A stretch of DNA of 64,000 nt from Streptomyces formicae (GTDB lineage Bacteria > Actinomycetota > Actinomycetes > Streptomycetales > Streptomycetaceae): NCBI RefSeq assembly GCF_022647665.1, contig NZ_CP071872.1, positions 2,356,001 through 2,420,000 on the forward strand. Direction: 5' to 3'. The position numbers were made by a program, and so were the translations under genes. Shown here one piece after another: positions 27,152 through 35,764 of the stretch (its first letter is position 1; every line of letters starts with the position of its first letter). The notes beneath the pieces are model-generated. The model saw nothing but the letters and a program-made list of their open reading frames with translations, ran no database searches and was not told the origin of the DNA.

Positions 27152-27633
27152 GCGCACGGGTCCCGGTCTACGACACGGGCATGCTCATCGCTCTCGGCGA
27201 CCGCAAGGCCAAGGCGGTCCGTTTGCACGAAGGCCTGAAAGTGACCCCGCATCGGGCCCTTGTCCTGGGACCGGTCCTTGCCCAGGTGTGGCGCCCGAAC
27301 CCGGGGCTGGTGCACGCGCTGGCCGGGGTTCTCGGCAACTGTACTGTGCCGCAGGCACGGGGCTCGGCCCCGCCCATGCGGGAGACCAAGGCCGGCCGGC
27401 CCGAGTGCATCGCGTGTGCGACGCGTCCCGATCTCACCGACTGGCGCCGGATCGGTACCGCCCTGGGCCAGGCCGCCCTTCCGCCGAAGAAGAAGCCGGA
27501 CGCGGTTGACGCCTGGGTGGCACTGGCTGCAGCCAGGCACGGGAGCGCCGTGATCTTCACCAGCGATCCGGAGGACATCTCGGCGTACTTGGCAGTGCTG
27601 AACCCGCCTGACGTCCATGTCCAAGCGGTGTGA
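27148..27633 (+). CDS. PIN-domain protein, putative VapC-like ribonuclease toxin
   Basis: This 161-residue protein has the PIN fold pattern. The first acidic residue is Asp9 in [10 protein letters not shown]. Later acidic residues lie in [20 protein letters not shown] and [13 protein letters not shown], the expected VapC C-terminal cluster. PIN toxins cleave RNA, often tRNA or rRNA. GTG 27148 overlaps the antitoxin stop by four bases. Some residues between differ from classical VapC and the target is unknown. The pair sits inside the msrB-repeat segment, where it could stabilise the insert. Confidence 0.75.
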   Translation: MSARVPVYDTGMLIALGDRKAKAVRLHEGLKVTPHRALVLGPVLAQVWRPNPGLVHALAGVLGNCTVPQARGSAPPMRETKAGRPECIACATRPDLTDWRRIGTALGQAALPPKKKPDAVDAWVALAAARHGSAVIFTSDPEDISAYLAVLNPPDVHVQAV

Positions 27634-27663
27634 GCGGGTGCGGGAGGAGTGTGAATCCGCGAG

Positions 27664-27880
27664 CCACTGCGGCTGGCCGTCCTTCTACGACCCGAAGGAC
27701 ACGGACACGGTGGAGCTGATCGAGGACCGGTCCCACGGCATGGTCCGCACGGAGGTCCGCTGCGCGAGGTGCGGCTCGCATCTCGGCCACGTCTTCGAGG
27801 GCGAGGGGTACGCGACCCCGACGGACCAGCGGTACTGCATCAACTCGATCTCGCTGCGGCTGACGCCGGACAAGGAGTAG
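27664..27880 (+). pseudogene. 3' fragment of msrB (right copy of the 208-bp repeat)
   Basis: The first 208 bases (27664-27871) equal 24063-24270 of msrB and encode Cys66, Cys97, Cys100 and the catalytic Cys122, but the N-terminal half with Cys48 and Cys51 is missing. The end differs (Lys-Glu-stop instead of Glu-Gly-stop). An ATG at 27617 is in frame but adds 15 unrelated residues and overlaps the toxin gene. It is best seen as the displaced original or duplicated tail of msrB. Confidence 0.85.
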
Positions 27881-27954
27881 GGCGGGCGCGGCGGGCGCGG
27901 CCATCACCGGGTGGCCGCGCCGGGCCCCCGCGGCGGCCGGGCTTGGGCGGTCAG

Positions 27955-28013
27955 GGTAAAGCGGTTGCCTGGTAAAGCGGTTGCTCGCAGGCGGACCGGT
28001 GACGATCATCACC
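27955..28013. promoter_or_regulatory. Direct repeat and dyad upstream of the serine hydrolase
   Basis: GGTAAAGCGGTTGC occurs twice (27955 and 27971, spacing 16 bp). It is followed by GGTGACGATCATCACC (27998-28013), an inverted repeat with GGTGA/TCACC arms. These occupy the 50-95 bases before the hydrolase start and look like regulator-binding sites. No regulator gene is adjacent. Confidence 0.4.
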
Positions 28014-28049
28014 GATGACCGGTGAACCTGCTGCTGCGAGGAGCCTGCG

Positions 28050-29141
28050 GTGACGATCGTGACGAGGACCGACGGCGGCTTCGATGCGGCTTGCCTGGAG
28101 GAGGCCGTCTCCGGAGTGGCGGAGAGCAAGGGGTTCTCCGGCACGGTCCGTGTCACGCGGCACGGGGAGCCCGTATTCACCCGTGCGTTCGGGATGGCGT
28201 CACGGCGGTGGTCCGTACCGAACGCGTGCGACACGCGCTTCCGGGTGGCGTCCGTGGCCAAGACGTTCACAGCGGTGGCGGTCCTGCAGCTCGTCGAGCG
28301 GAAGCAGGTCGGCCTCGACGACGCGCTCGTGGGCTTCGTGAAGGAGCACATGCCCCAGCTCGATCCGCGTGTCACGGTCCACCACGCCCTGACGATGACG
28401 GCGGGCATCGGCGACTGGTTCGAGGAGGGCAGCGACGACTGGGAGGCCGAATGGGCCGCCCTGACCTCCTCCCACCCGCTCTACCTGCTGCGGAGCAACA
28501 AGGACTACTTGCTGCTGTTCGCCGGCAAGCAGCCCCACTTCCCTCCCGGGGAGCGTCATCTCTACAACGGCGCCGCCTACATCCTGCTCGGCCTCCTCAT
28601 CGAATCGGTGACGGGCCGCTCCTTCGAGGAGGTCCTCGCCGAGGACGTCTTCGCCCGTGCCGGGATGAGCGCGGCAGGATTCCCGGCCCTGGACGACCTG
28701 GGGCCGGACATCGCCGAGGGATACCTCACCACCGCCGACAGCCCCACCCCGTACCGGACCAATCACTACGCGACCACTCCCGGGCCCGCCGCCGACGGAG
28801 GGGCCACCTGTACCGCCGCCGATCTGACGGCCTTCGCGCACGCACTGTGCCACGGGCGGCTGCTGAACGAGGAGACCACGCGCCTGGCGCTGACCCCCCA
28901 GGTCGACGAGCGTGAGGAGAAGGTCCGCGGCTACCGGTGGATGTACGGCTTCGGCCTCACCCACATCCTCGATGACGAAGGAACCATCGTCCGCTGGGGC
29001 CACACGGGCGAGGAGGACGGGGCCAGTGCCCGCCTCTACCACTACCCGCAGCAGGACCTGGACGTCGCCGTCCTCGGCAACATCAGCTGGTGTGCCGGCG
29101 ACGTGGGGTGGGCCCTCCACGACGCCATCGTCGGCAACTGA
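28050..29141 (+). CDS. Serine hydrolase, class C beta-lactamase/DD-peptidase fold
   Basis: The 363-residue protein has the SxxK motif in RVASVAKTFTAVAVLQL (catalytic Ser and Lys), the YxN motif in LYNGAAYILLG and a C-terminal HTGEEDGASA in place of the third (KTG-like) motif. There is no signal peptide, so it is probably a cytoplasmic esterase or peptidase rather than a secreted beta-lactamase. GTG 28050 has GAGGAG upstream. It stands alone, with a repeat and dyad before it. The substrate is unknown. Confidence 0.8.
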   Translation: MTIVTRTDGGFDAACLEEAVSGVAESKGFSGTVRVTRHGEPVFTRAFGMASRRWSVPNACDTRFRVASVAKTFTAVAVLQLVERKQVGLDDALVGFVKEHMPQLDPRVTVHHALTMTAGIGDWFEEGSDDWEAEWAALTSSHPLYLLRSNKDYLLLFAGKQPHFPPGERHLYNGAAYILLGLLIESVTGRSFEEVLAEDVFARAGMSAAGFPALDDLGPDIAEGYLTTADSPTPYRTNHYATTPGPAADGGATCTAADLTAFAHALCHGRLLNEETTRLALTPQVDEREEKVRGYRWMYGFGLTHILDDEGTIVRWGHTGEEDGASARLYHYPQQDLDVAVLGNISWCAGDVGWALHDAIVGN

Positions 29142-29479
29142 AGCGGCCGCGTGCTGCGGGGCGCGGGGCGGGCCCGCGGACATGGCAACGGCGTTGGCGT
29201 CTGCGGCGGTTGTGGGCATACGGATCCACGGCGCCGCCGGTAGGTGCGTATTGAAACGTTTCGGATTTGTGCTCGCCCATGAGAGTGTCGATCCGAAGGG
29301 TGTATCAGTAAGCTGACAGACCATCATGAAGGATTCCCGCCAGCGATGTTGATCTCGACTTGTGCTACATTCATGAGGCATCGAAACTGTTGTTTCGTGA
29401 GATTGGTCAGCCACTCGTCGACCAGAGTGGCCGATTCCTGTCCATGCCCGTGTCGACTCGCCCGGGTCGCGAGGTTTCG
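29142..29479. other. AT-richer leader without a gene
   Basis: This 338-bp gap is noticeably richer in A and T than the surroundings, especially 29250-29400. It lacks coding character and probably contains the promoter of the small secreted-protein gene. I see no clear -35/-10 pair with normal spacing. Confidence 0.4.
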
Positions 29480-29845
29480 GTGACTGAAAATCCCATAGCT
29501 GTGCCCAGGGGGAAATTGAATATCGCTAGGCGAATACTGAGCGCCAAGGCCGGTAAGTTCGGCGTGATCGCCATGCTGTCTGCTTCGGCCATTGCGCTTT
29601 CCGCGCCGACGTCCGGAGCGGCCAACCAGAAGAGCTGGGTCGACGGATGTCGCGGCTACTGGTACAGCACATCGGGTCACGCGTACTGCTACAACGCCAC
29701 CAGAGGCGTGAACGGTTACGACGTCTTCTACGACTGCAATGTCGAGACCGACACCTGGCATTACAAGAAGGCGACTTTCGGGTTCGAGGGTAAGATCTCC
29801 ACCCACGAATGCACCTTCAAGGTCAACTCGACCCGTGTCTCGTAG
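29480..29845 (+). CDS. Small secreted four-cysteine protein
   Basis: This 121-residue preprotein starts at GTG 29480, after GAGG. A basic region (PRGKLNIARRILSAKAGKFG) and a hydrophobic helix ending LSAPTSGAA form a long signal peptide. The mature part of about 73 residues is rich in Tyr, Trp, Gly and Asn and has four Cys (DGCRG, AYCYN, YDCNV, HECTF), enough for two disulfides. I do not recognise the family. Codon use is lower in GC than neighbouring genes, which suggests acquisition. The ABC transporter operon that follows could export it or protect against it, but this is only context. Confidence 0.65.
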   Translation: MTENPIAVPRGKLNIARRILSAKAGKFGVIAMLSASAIALSAPTSGAANQKSWVDGCRGYWYSTSGHAYCYNATRGVNGYDVFYDCNVETDTWHYKKATFGFEGKISTHECTFKVNSTRVS

Positions 29846-29861
29846 CAGCTGATGGCGGTAT

Positions 29862-29889
29862 TGTGGGTCCGCTTTCAGGCGGGCCCACA
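29862..29889 (+). terminator. Hairpin between the small secreted gene and the ABC operon
   Basis: TGTGGGTCCGC and GCGGGCCCACA pair over 11 bases with one G-U around a six-base loop. It lacks a T-run. It could partially terminate the transcript, so that the small secreted protein is made in excess over the transporter, or stabilise the upstream message. Confidence 0.55.
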
Positions 29890-29913
29890 GTACATTTCGG
29901 AGAGTACTCCCTT

Positions 29914-30690
29914 ATGTTGCAAGCTCCTGCTGTCCGATTGACTTCCCTCACGCAGGGCTACGGCGATCGGCGGATCATCGAGGATCTCGACCTTTGCCTC
30001 CAGCCGGGCGTCACCGGTCTGCTCGGCCCCAACGGGGCTGGCAAGACCACACTGTTGCGCACGCTCGCCACGATCGCGCCGCCACAGGACGGCACTCTGG
30101 AGTTCTTCGGCACGGTTGTCCGCAGCGAGCGGGATGCGCGCCGGGCCCGGCGACGGATCGGGTACCTGCCCCAGGACTTCGGCTACTACCCGGCGTTCTC
30201 CGTCACTGAATTCGTCCGCTACTGCGCCTGGCTGCGCGAGGTCCCCGACAAAGAAGCCGGGCCGGCGACCGAGAAGGCGCTCGCAGCCGTGGGCCTGGCG
30301 GACCGAGCCCCTGACCGTATGAAGTCTCTGTCAGGCGGCATGCTGCGACGTGCAGGGATCGCCGCCGCCATCGTCGGTTCTCCCGCCCTGATACTGCTGG
30401 ACGAACCGACCGTCGGTCTCGACCCCGCGCAGCGCCTCGACTTCCGCGACCTCATTCGCTCCCTGGCCCGCGAAGGTACGGCGGTGCTGCTCAGCACGCA
30501 CCTGGTCGAGGACGTCGGCGCTGCCTGCGACACCGTCCTCGTACTCAAGGACGGCCAGGTCGTGCACAGCGGCCCGCCGCAGCAACTGGCCCGGCAGGCC
30601 GCTCCGGCAGCCCCCGGCGACAGCCCACTTGAGCGCGGCTACATGACAGTCCTCGGTACCCACCGGCCGGCCAGGGAGACGGCGTGCTGA
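29914..30690 (+). CDS. ABC transporter ATP-binding protein
   Basis: This 258-residue ATPase has Walker A GLLGPNGAGKTTLLRTLATI, the Q-loop IGYLPQDFGYY, signature LSGGMLRRAGIAAAI, Walker B LILLDEPTVGLDP and the H-loop STHLVEDV. The sequence resembles the CcmA/drug-export branch that pairs with ABC-2-type membrane proteins. It starts at ATG 29914, with GGAGAG upstream. Its stop overlaps the next membrane gene by seven bases, so the two are translated together. Confidence 0.92.
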   Translation: MLQAPAVRLTSLTQGYGDRRIIEDLDLCLQPGVTGLLGPNGAGKTTLLRTLATIAPPQDGTLEFFGTVVRSERDARRARRRIGYLPQDFGYYPAFSVTEFVRYCAWLREVPDKEAGPATEKALAAVGLADRAPDRMKSLSGGMLRRAGIAAAIVGSPALILLDEPTVGLDPAQRLDFRDLIRSLAREGTAVLLSTHLVEDVGAACDTVLVLKDGQVVHSGPPQQLARQAAPAAPGDSPLERGYMTVLGTHRPARETAC

Positions 30691-31982
30691 AGACGTACCG
30701 TACGGAACTGCGGCGTTCTCCGCTGCTCACCGCCTTCCCCGTGATGATTGCCGTGGATCTCGTCGTGCTCTTCGGCCGGTCGCAGTACTGGATCGGAGTG
30801 TGGCCCGAGGCGAGCGTTGCCGCTCAAATCGTCACGCTGTTCCTGGGGCCGATGCTCGCCGGTGTCTCCGCCTGGCAGGCGGGACGCGCCTCCCGCGCGG
30901 GCATGTCCGAACTCCTCCTGGGAGCCGCCCGGCCCGGCTGGCGCATCGAGACGGCCCGTCTGGCCGCCACGCTCACGCTGGGATTTCTCGCCTACGGAAT
31001 CGGGTGTCTCACCGCTGCGGCAGTGTCCTGGCGCGACGCCGGACCGGGCTTTCTGTGGCCCTCCTATCTGGTTCTCGGAGCCACGACCCTGCTGATGTTC
31101 GCATCGGTGGGGCATCTGGCCGGCCGTTGGTGGCCCTCCGCCGGATTCACGCCCGTGATCTGCGCGCTGGGCGGGTTCGTCGCCATGCTGGCATCCCCCT
31201 TCAAATTCAACGTTCTTGCCGGCCCGCCGGACGTCCATCTGCGCCCCGTGCCGGTTGCTGTCCGGCTGCTCCTGGCGGCCGCACTGGTCGTGCTCGCCGT
31301 CACCGCACCATCCCTGCCGTCGAGGAAGGGAACGCTTGCGCGGCCCCTGCCGCGGCACACCCATGGCATCTTCGTCGGTTCAGCGACGTGCTCGCTCGTT
31401 GCACTGGCCGCGTTTCCTGCCGCCGGAGAGCTTCGCGTCGAGCGTCCCGCATCCGCTGTCGACCCGCTGTGCGACCGGGCCGTGGAGACCGCACCGCGTG
31501 TCTGTGTGTGGCCCGAACACCGCAAGTACTTGCCGGATCTGACCGAAATGGCCCAGCGCCTCGGCAACCAGCGCCTCGGCAACCAGTGGGGCAAGGCACC
31601 CGACACGTACTTCGAGTACGGACTGCGGCGAACCCGCCTGGGAGACCGGGGATTCGACATCGCAGAAGGCCATGTACGTACAGCCGCGATCGCCATGGCA
31701 CACCACACATTCACCACGTCGATCGGCCGGTGCATCCCGCCGCGCACGGAACGCCGGGCATGGCAAGCCGTGGACAACATCCACATGCTGCTCGAATACC
31801 AAGCCATGGGTCAGGATCCGGCCGTCGCCGACAAGGGGCTGAATCTCGTCGGCGTCTCCGGCGCCCAGCGCGCGGCCGCTGAGACAGCACGCACATCACC
31901 GGCCGAACAGCGGGCCTGGCTGGCTCAGGAGCGCGAGCACCTGCAGGAGGAAAAGTGGTGTGAGCCTGATGCGCGCGACTGA
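30684..31982 (+). CDS. ABC-2-like membrane protein with a soluble C-terminal region
   Basis: The 432-residue product starts at GTG 30684. About six transmembrane helices lie in the first 250 residues (for example LLTAFPVMIAVDLVVLF and LLLAAALVVLAVTAPSL). A hydrophilic part of about 170 residues follows, with two Cys and a duplicated LGNQR/LGNQW five-residue unit caused by a 15-bp direct repeat. I do not recognise this soluble part. It is presumably the permease partner of the preceding ATPase. Confidence 0.75.
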   Translation: MLKTYRTELRRSPLLTAFPVMIAVDLVVLFGRSQYWIGVWPEASVAAQIVTLFLGPMLAGVSAWQAGRASRAGMSELLLGAARPGWRIETARLAATLTLGFLAYGIGCLTAAAVSWRDAGPGFLWPSYLVLGATTLLMFASVGHLAGRWWPSAGFTPVICALGGFVAMLASPFKFNVLAGPPDVHLRPVPVAVRLLLAAALVVLAVTAPSLPSRKGTLARPLPRHTHGIFVGSATCSLVALAAFPAAGELRVERPASAVDPLCDRAVETAPRVCVWPEHRKYLPDLTEMAQRLGNQRLGNQWGKAPDTYFEYGLRRTRLGDRGFDIAEGHVRTAAIAMAHHTFTTSIGRCIPPRTERRAWQAVDNIHMLLEYQAMGQDPAVADKGLNLVGVSGAQRAAAETARTSPAEQRAWLAQEREHLQEEKWCEPDARD

Positions 31983-32601
31983 CCTCCTGCGATACGCACG
32001 GGTACACCGGGCGGGAGCGGTCTTGGTCGGCGTCATGGCGGTCGCGATCCTGTCCGCCTTGTTCGGCGGTACGCGGATCGCGCTTCCCTCCATCGGCAGC
32101 ATCGGTGTGTCGACCGGAATTCCCTATCGACAGGAACTTCCGCTGCTGTCCGCTGTCTTCCTCACAGCCGTCCTCGGCGGGGCCATGGCGGCCCATGAAG
32201 AAGCCGGCGCACCCAGGGTCCACCGCGTCCGTGCCGTCTGCCTCGCCGTTCTCACGGTGGCAACGTGTGTGTTTTCTTTCGTCACCGAGTCGCTGGCAGT
32301 GGGTCCGGGTGCGGGGCTGGTGTACGTCCGCTCCACACTGATCTGGCTCGGTCTCGCCCTGGTATCGGTGAGGCTGTTCGGCCACCAGCTGGGCTGGGCC
32401 GTCCCTCTCGCGTCAGCTTTGCCTCTGACCTGGTTCAGCCAGGAATGGTGGGACTGGACGGCCAATCCCGCCGAGGACTTCTTCAGCTGGACTCTCGCAG
32501 CTCTCTCTCTTTCCCTGGGCAGTGCTGCCATCGCCGCAACCCGCTGGCGGATGTACACGTTCCGGTCGGCCCGCGGCGCCTGGCCTGCACCCGTTGCGTG
32601 A
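31960..32601 (+). CDS. Membrane protein, third gene of the ABC operon
   Basis: This 213-residue protein of about six hydrophobic segments (GAVLVGVMAVAILSALF, LLSAVFLTAVLGGAMA, STLIWLGLALVSVRLF, LAALSLSLGSAAIAATR) starts at GTG 31960, overlapping the preceding gene by 23 bases. It has no recognised domain. It is probably a second membrane subunit. The operon ends here. Confidence 0.7.
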   Translation: MSLMRATDLLRYARVHRAGAVLVGVMAVAILSALFGGTRIALPSIGSIGVSTGIPYRQELPLLSAVFLTAVLGGAMAAHEEAGAPRVHRVRAVCLAVLTVATCVFSFVTESLAVGPGAGLVYVRSTLIWLGLALVSVRLFGHQLGWAVPLASALPLTWFSQEWWDWTANPAEDFFSWTLAALSLSLGSAAIAATRWRMYTFRSARGAWPAPVA

Positions 32602-32639
32602 CCGCCATGCCCACGGCGAGTCAGACGACGGCGAGGCCG

Positions 32640-33345
32640 AGTAACGGAGGCGCCGCATGATGCCTGATCACTTCCACCAGCACCAGGGTGGTGGTCGCAG
32701 CCATCGGCATTCGTCGCACGGTTCCTGGTCGGGCCTTCCTTGAACTTGTACAGCGCCAATAGGTGGCGGGCCAGGGCGAGTGCGGCCAGCAGCGCGACGA
32801 GCACGCACACGCCCCACCAGCCAGCCTGGCTCCAGATACGCGTATCGCGAGCCAGGAACCTGCGCTGCCGCCCAGGTAGGCGCAGGTCATGTAGGCGGTG
32901 TTGAGCCTGCCGCGGGCGTCGACGCGCAGGGCGTAGACGCGGACTTGATCGGCGACCATGCCGGACTGCATCGCGGTGTCGAGGAAGCAGCGGGCCGAGT
33001 GTCAGGGCGGCCAGGCCCAGCGCCCTGCCCCGGGTACCAATGGTGAGGATCGCGGCCGAGAAGAGGACGCCGAGCATGCAGACGAGGTTCACCGGATCGG
33101 GGCCGTAGCGGTCCACCAGACCAGCAGGCGCAGCGGCTCGGCCAGGAGCGCTGCGTACCGCTGGCGGGAGGACTGGGTTGGGGTCGGCACCGCGAACGCC
33201 AACACGGTGGCGAGGATCAGGGACAGGACCGCGGCGACGAGGTAGGGGGCCCGCCAGCTCATCCATTCACCGAGCGTGCCGCTGAAGGTCCGGGCCAGCA
33301 GCATGCCGCCGGTCGATCCGCTCAGCAGGGTGCCGATCACGGCGA
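32640..33345 (-). pseudogene. MFS transporter remnant lacking its N-terminal half
   Basis: On the minus strand, GTLLSGSTGGMLLARTFSGT followed by WMSWRAPYLVAAVLSLILAT is typical of the middle of a major facilitator transporter. The rest is split over three frames: GVLFSAAILTIGTRGRALGL, then RLNTAYMTCAYLGGSAGSW and WWGVCVLVALLAALALARHL. At least three frameshifts and the loss of the first four or so helices make it non-functional. Its broken end abuts the broken start of an ArsR-type regulator. Confidence 0.75.
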
Positions 33346-33350
33346 GCCGA

Positions 33351-33875
33351 TGTGGCCGCAGATGCGGCTGGTGCTGGAAGCCGACATGACCTACCGCACC
33401 CGCCAGCTCGCCCTGGGGGCGCCCGACTGCTGTTCGCCGACATGCATCCGAACCTGCGCTGGCAAGGCGGAGAGCTGTACATCCACATGATCAGCAGGCA
33501 CCGGGTTGCGGCATCTGGCCGGGGGCTGCTGCTCCTGCCGTCCGTGTTCGCACACAAGCCCGCGCCCCCCCCGTCAGCCCGGACGAGCCGCCGAGCCTCG
33601 TCTATCTCATCCGGGGAGTAGCCACGCTGTGGGGCTCGGAGACGCCGACCGTCGACACAACCGCCCTGGTGTCTCTGCTCGGTTCATCCCGAGCGAGACT
33701 GCTCAGCCTCCTGGAAGAGCCGTTGCCCACCGTGGAACTCGCCCGCCGTCTCAGGGTCACCCCAAGCGCTGTCTCCCAACACCTGCGTGTCCTGCACTCC
33801 ACAGGACTGGTCACCCGGACACGTGACGGACGGCATGTGCTGTACCGGAGAAGCGCACTGGCGACCGACTCATGA
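33351..33875 (+). pseudogene. ArsR-family regulator (DUF5937 type), truncated and frameshifted
   Basis: Fragments in order are EADMTYRTRQLALG, then after a shift ARLLFADMHPNLRWQGGELY and GRGLLLLPSVFAHKPAP. After a second shift within an eight-C run at about 33565 comes a complete winged-helix end with TVELARRLRVTPSAVSQHLR and RDGRHVLYRRS. Such regulators usually sit divergent to an MFS exporter, as here. The N-terminus is missing. Adding one G near 33410 and one C near 33565 would restore most of the frame. Confidence 0.75.
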
Positions 33876-34027
33876 CCACCGCTACCAGACCGCGAACTCA
33901 CGACAGCTGAGGTTCCGCAGTCCGCCTCCGCCCAACCCCGCCTGGCCGGGCGACTACCCACTCCACCAAGCCGCCGACTGGTTTCCCACTGGTCCGCCGA
34001 CTCGCCCTGTCGGCAAACGATCGTTTG

Positions 34028-34201
34028 ATGACAGGCAGCCGACGCGTCCAATGGACCCGTGCAATCCGGCGTTCGCGCGGCCTGAATCCAATCGGACTCC
34101 TCGACTACTCGCGGCCGGGCGACACCGTGCACATCTCCGAGATATTCCGCCTCGTCCGCGCTTCCCGTACGGCGTTTTCGGCCGACCTGTCGTCCTCCTG
34201 A
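34028..34201 (+). pseudogene. Possible serine recombinase N-terminal remnant in a 435-bp gap
   Basis: The 57-codon frame contains GLLDYSRPGDTVHISEIFRL, which resembles the LRPGDTLVV-x-ELDRLGR motif of resolvase/invertase catalytic domains. The catalytic Ser region and the rest are absent. Nothing else supportable is seen between 33876 and 34310. Confidence 0.4.
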
Positions 34202-34310
34202 CGGCACGTCACACCGAGCCCGGCCGGTCGCGGTCGTGGCGGCCTGTCCAGGCGTCCCTTCTGCGGCACTATGGGCTCTGCTCCGCCCCGGCCGACGAAG
34301 GAGTCCGAGC

Positions 34311-35220
34311 GTGCGGGAACTGGCGATCATCGAGGCACCGTCCGTGCTCGGGCTGCGCGAGTCCGGCGTTCAGGACTTGCCGGCGGCCCTCCTCGACGCC
34401 GGGCTTCTCGCCCGCACCGGGGCGGTGCGGGCCGGCCGGGTGGAGGCGCCGGCCTACGATCCCGAGCGGGACCCCGAGACCGGGGTCCTCAACCCCGCGG
34501 GCATCGCGCGGTACTCCGTCATGCTCGCCGACGCGGTCGGCGCCGTGCTCGACCGCGGCGGCTTCCCGCTGGTCCTCGGCGGCGATTGCAGCATCCTGCT
34601 CGGCAACCTCCTCGCCCTGCGCCGCCGCGGGCGCTACGGCCTGCTGTTCCTCGACGGCCACACCGACTTCTACCAGCCGTCGGCGGAACCGTTCGGCGAG
34701 GCGGCCTCCATGGACCTCGCCCTGGTCACGGGCCGCGGCCCCCGGCTCCTGACCGACCTCGAAAGGCCGCGGCCCCCTGGTGCGGGACGAGGACGCCGTC
34801 GCCTTCGGCTTCCGTGACGCTGCCGAGTCCGCGGAGGCGGGGATGCAGCCTCTTCCGCCGCGGCTGCACGCGATGGACCTCGCCGCCGTGCGCGCGGCCG
34901 GCGCCGCCACGGCCGCGGGCACGGCGGTCGGCCGGCTCACGGCCGGCGGAAGCGCCGGCTACTGGGTCCATCTCGACGTCGACGTCCTGGACGACGCGGT
35001 CATGCCGACCGTCGACTACCGCCAACCCGACGGACTGAGCTGGTCGGAGCTGGAGAGCGTGCTGCGGACGGCACTGGCCGACGAGCGGGCCGTCGGTCTC
35101 GACGTCACGATCTTCAACCCCCGGCTCGACCCGGACGGCAGTATCGCGGCCCGCCTGGCCGAGTGTCTGCACCGTGGCCTGTCGCCGCTGACCGGCCAGA
35201 GCGGCGAGGGCTCTGTCTGA
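34311..35220 (+). pseudogene. Arginase/agmatinase-family gene with one frameshift
   Basis: GTG 34311 follows AAGGAG. The first frame carries VLGGDCSILLGNLLALRRRG and LFLDGHTDFYQP, two of the binuclear manganese motifs. After an extra A in GAAAGG at about 34763 the protein continues in another frame with HLDVDVLDDAVMPTVDY, the third motif, and GLDVTIFNPRLDPDGS. Removing one A restores a normal protein of about 302 residues. It would hydrolyse a ureido or guanidino compound. Either it is freshly inactivated or this is a sequencing indel. Confidence 0.85.
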
Positions 35221-35238
35221 CCCGGGCCCTGCCGGCTG

Positions 35239-35764
35239 TCAGGCCGCCGACGACGGCGCCGACGAAGGCGCCGTTGAGGCGCCCGGCTGGACACCCGCGT
35301 CCGTACCGTCGTGGGTGGCCTCCGGATCGACGGACATCGTGATCGTGCCGGTGACACCCTGGGCGATGCGCCCCTTGCGGTACTTCAGCTTGAGCAGACC
35401 GCCCGTGACCCCGCTCTGGTCGTAGATGGTGTCCTCGTCCAGCGTGGTGCGCTCGGTGGTGCTGGTGCTGTACGGCGCGACCTCGGCGGCCGCGAGGACC
35501 GATTCCTCGGCGAAGAAGAACTGGCCGGTGTGGCAGGTGCGTCCGCCCTCGTACCCGGCGTCGGTGAGCTTGCCGCCCACGTGCACCTTGGTGTGGACGT
35601 GGACGGTACGGCCCCGGTACCAGCCCGGGAAGACCGTCCGGAACTCGACGAAGCCGGCGCGGTCGGTGAGCTGGGTGCCGCGCAGGTACCGCTTGTCGTC
35701 GGTGGGCTCCTCGTGGCCCCCGCCACCACCACCGCCACCGCCGCCGGGCCCGCCGGAAGTCTGG
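35239..35764 (-). pseudogene. Intradiol dioxygenase-like secreted protein, N-terminus lost
   Basis: The C-terminal part of an intradiol ring-cleavage dioxygenase-like protein is clear: a glycine-rich linker, DDKRYLRGTQLTDRAGFVEF, then FPGWYRGRTVHVHTKVHVGG with one Tyr and two His iron ligands. The N-terminal signal, the Cys-Asp-Val-Trp segment and the first Tyr ligand are missing, because the reading frame runs into unrelated sequence near 35765. It ends in a Ser/Ala/Pro tail. It is divergent from, and fused head-to-head with, a truncated DUF4328 gene. Confidence 0.75.

Noticed and set aside
27617..27880. A functional second MsrB gene from ATG 27617
   Set aside because: It lacks the first two zinc cysteines and the N-terminal half, and its first 15 residues are unrelated, so it should not fold as MsrB.
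29809..29913. A longer N-terminus for the ABC ATPase starting at 29809
   Set aside because: It would overlap the small secreted gene and read through the hairpin. ATG 29914 has a ribosome-binding site and gives the normal ATPase start.
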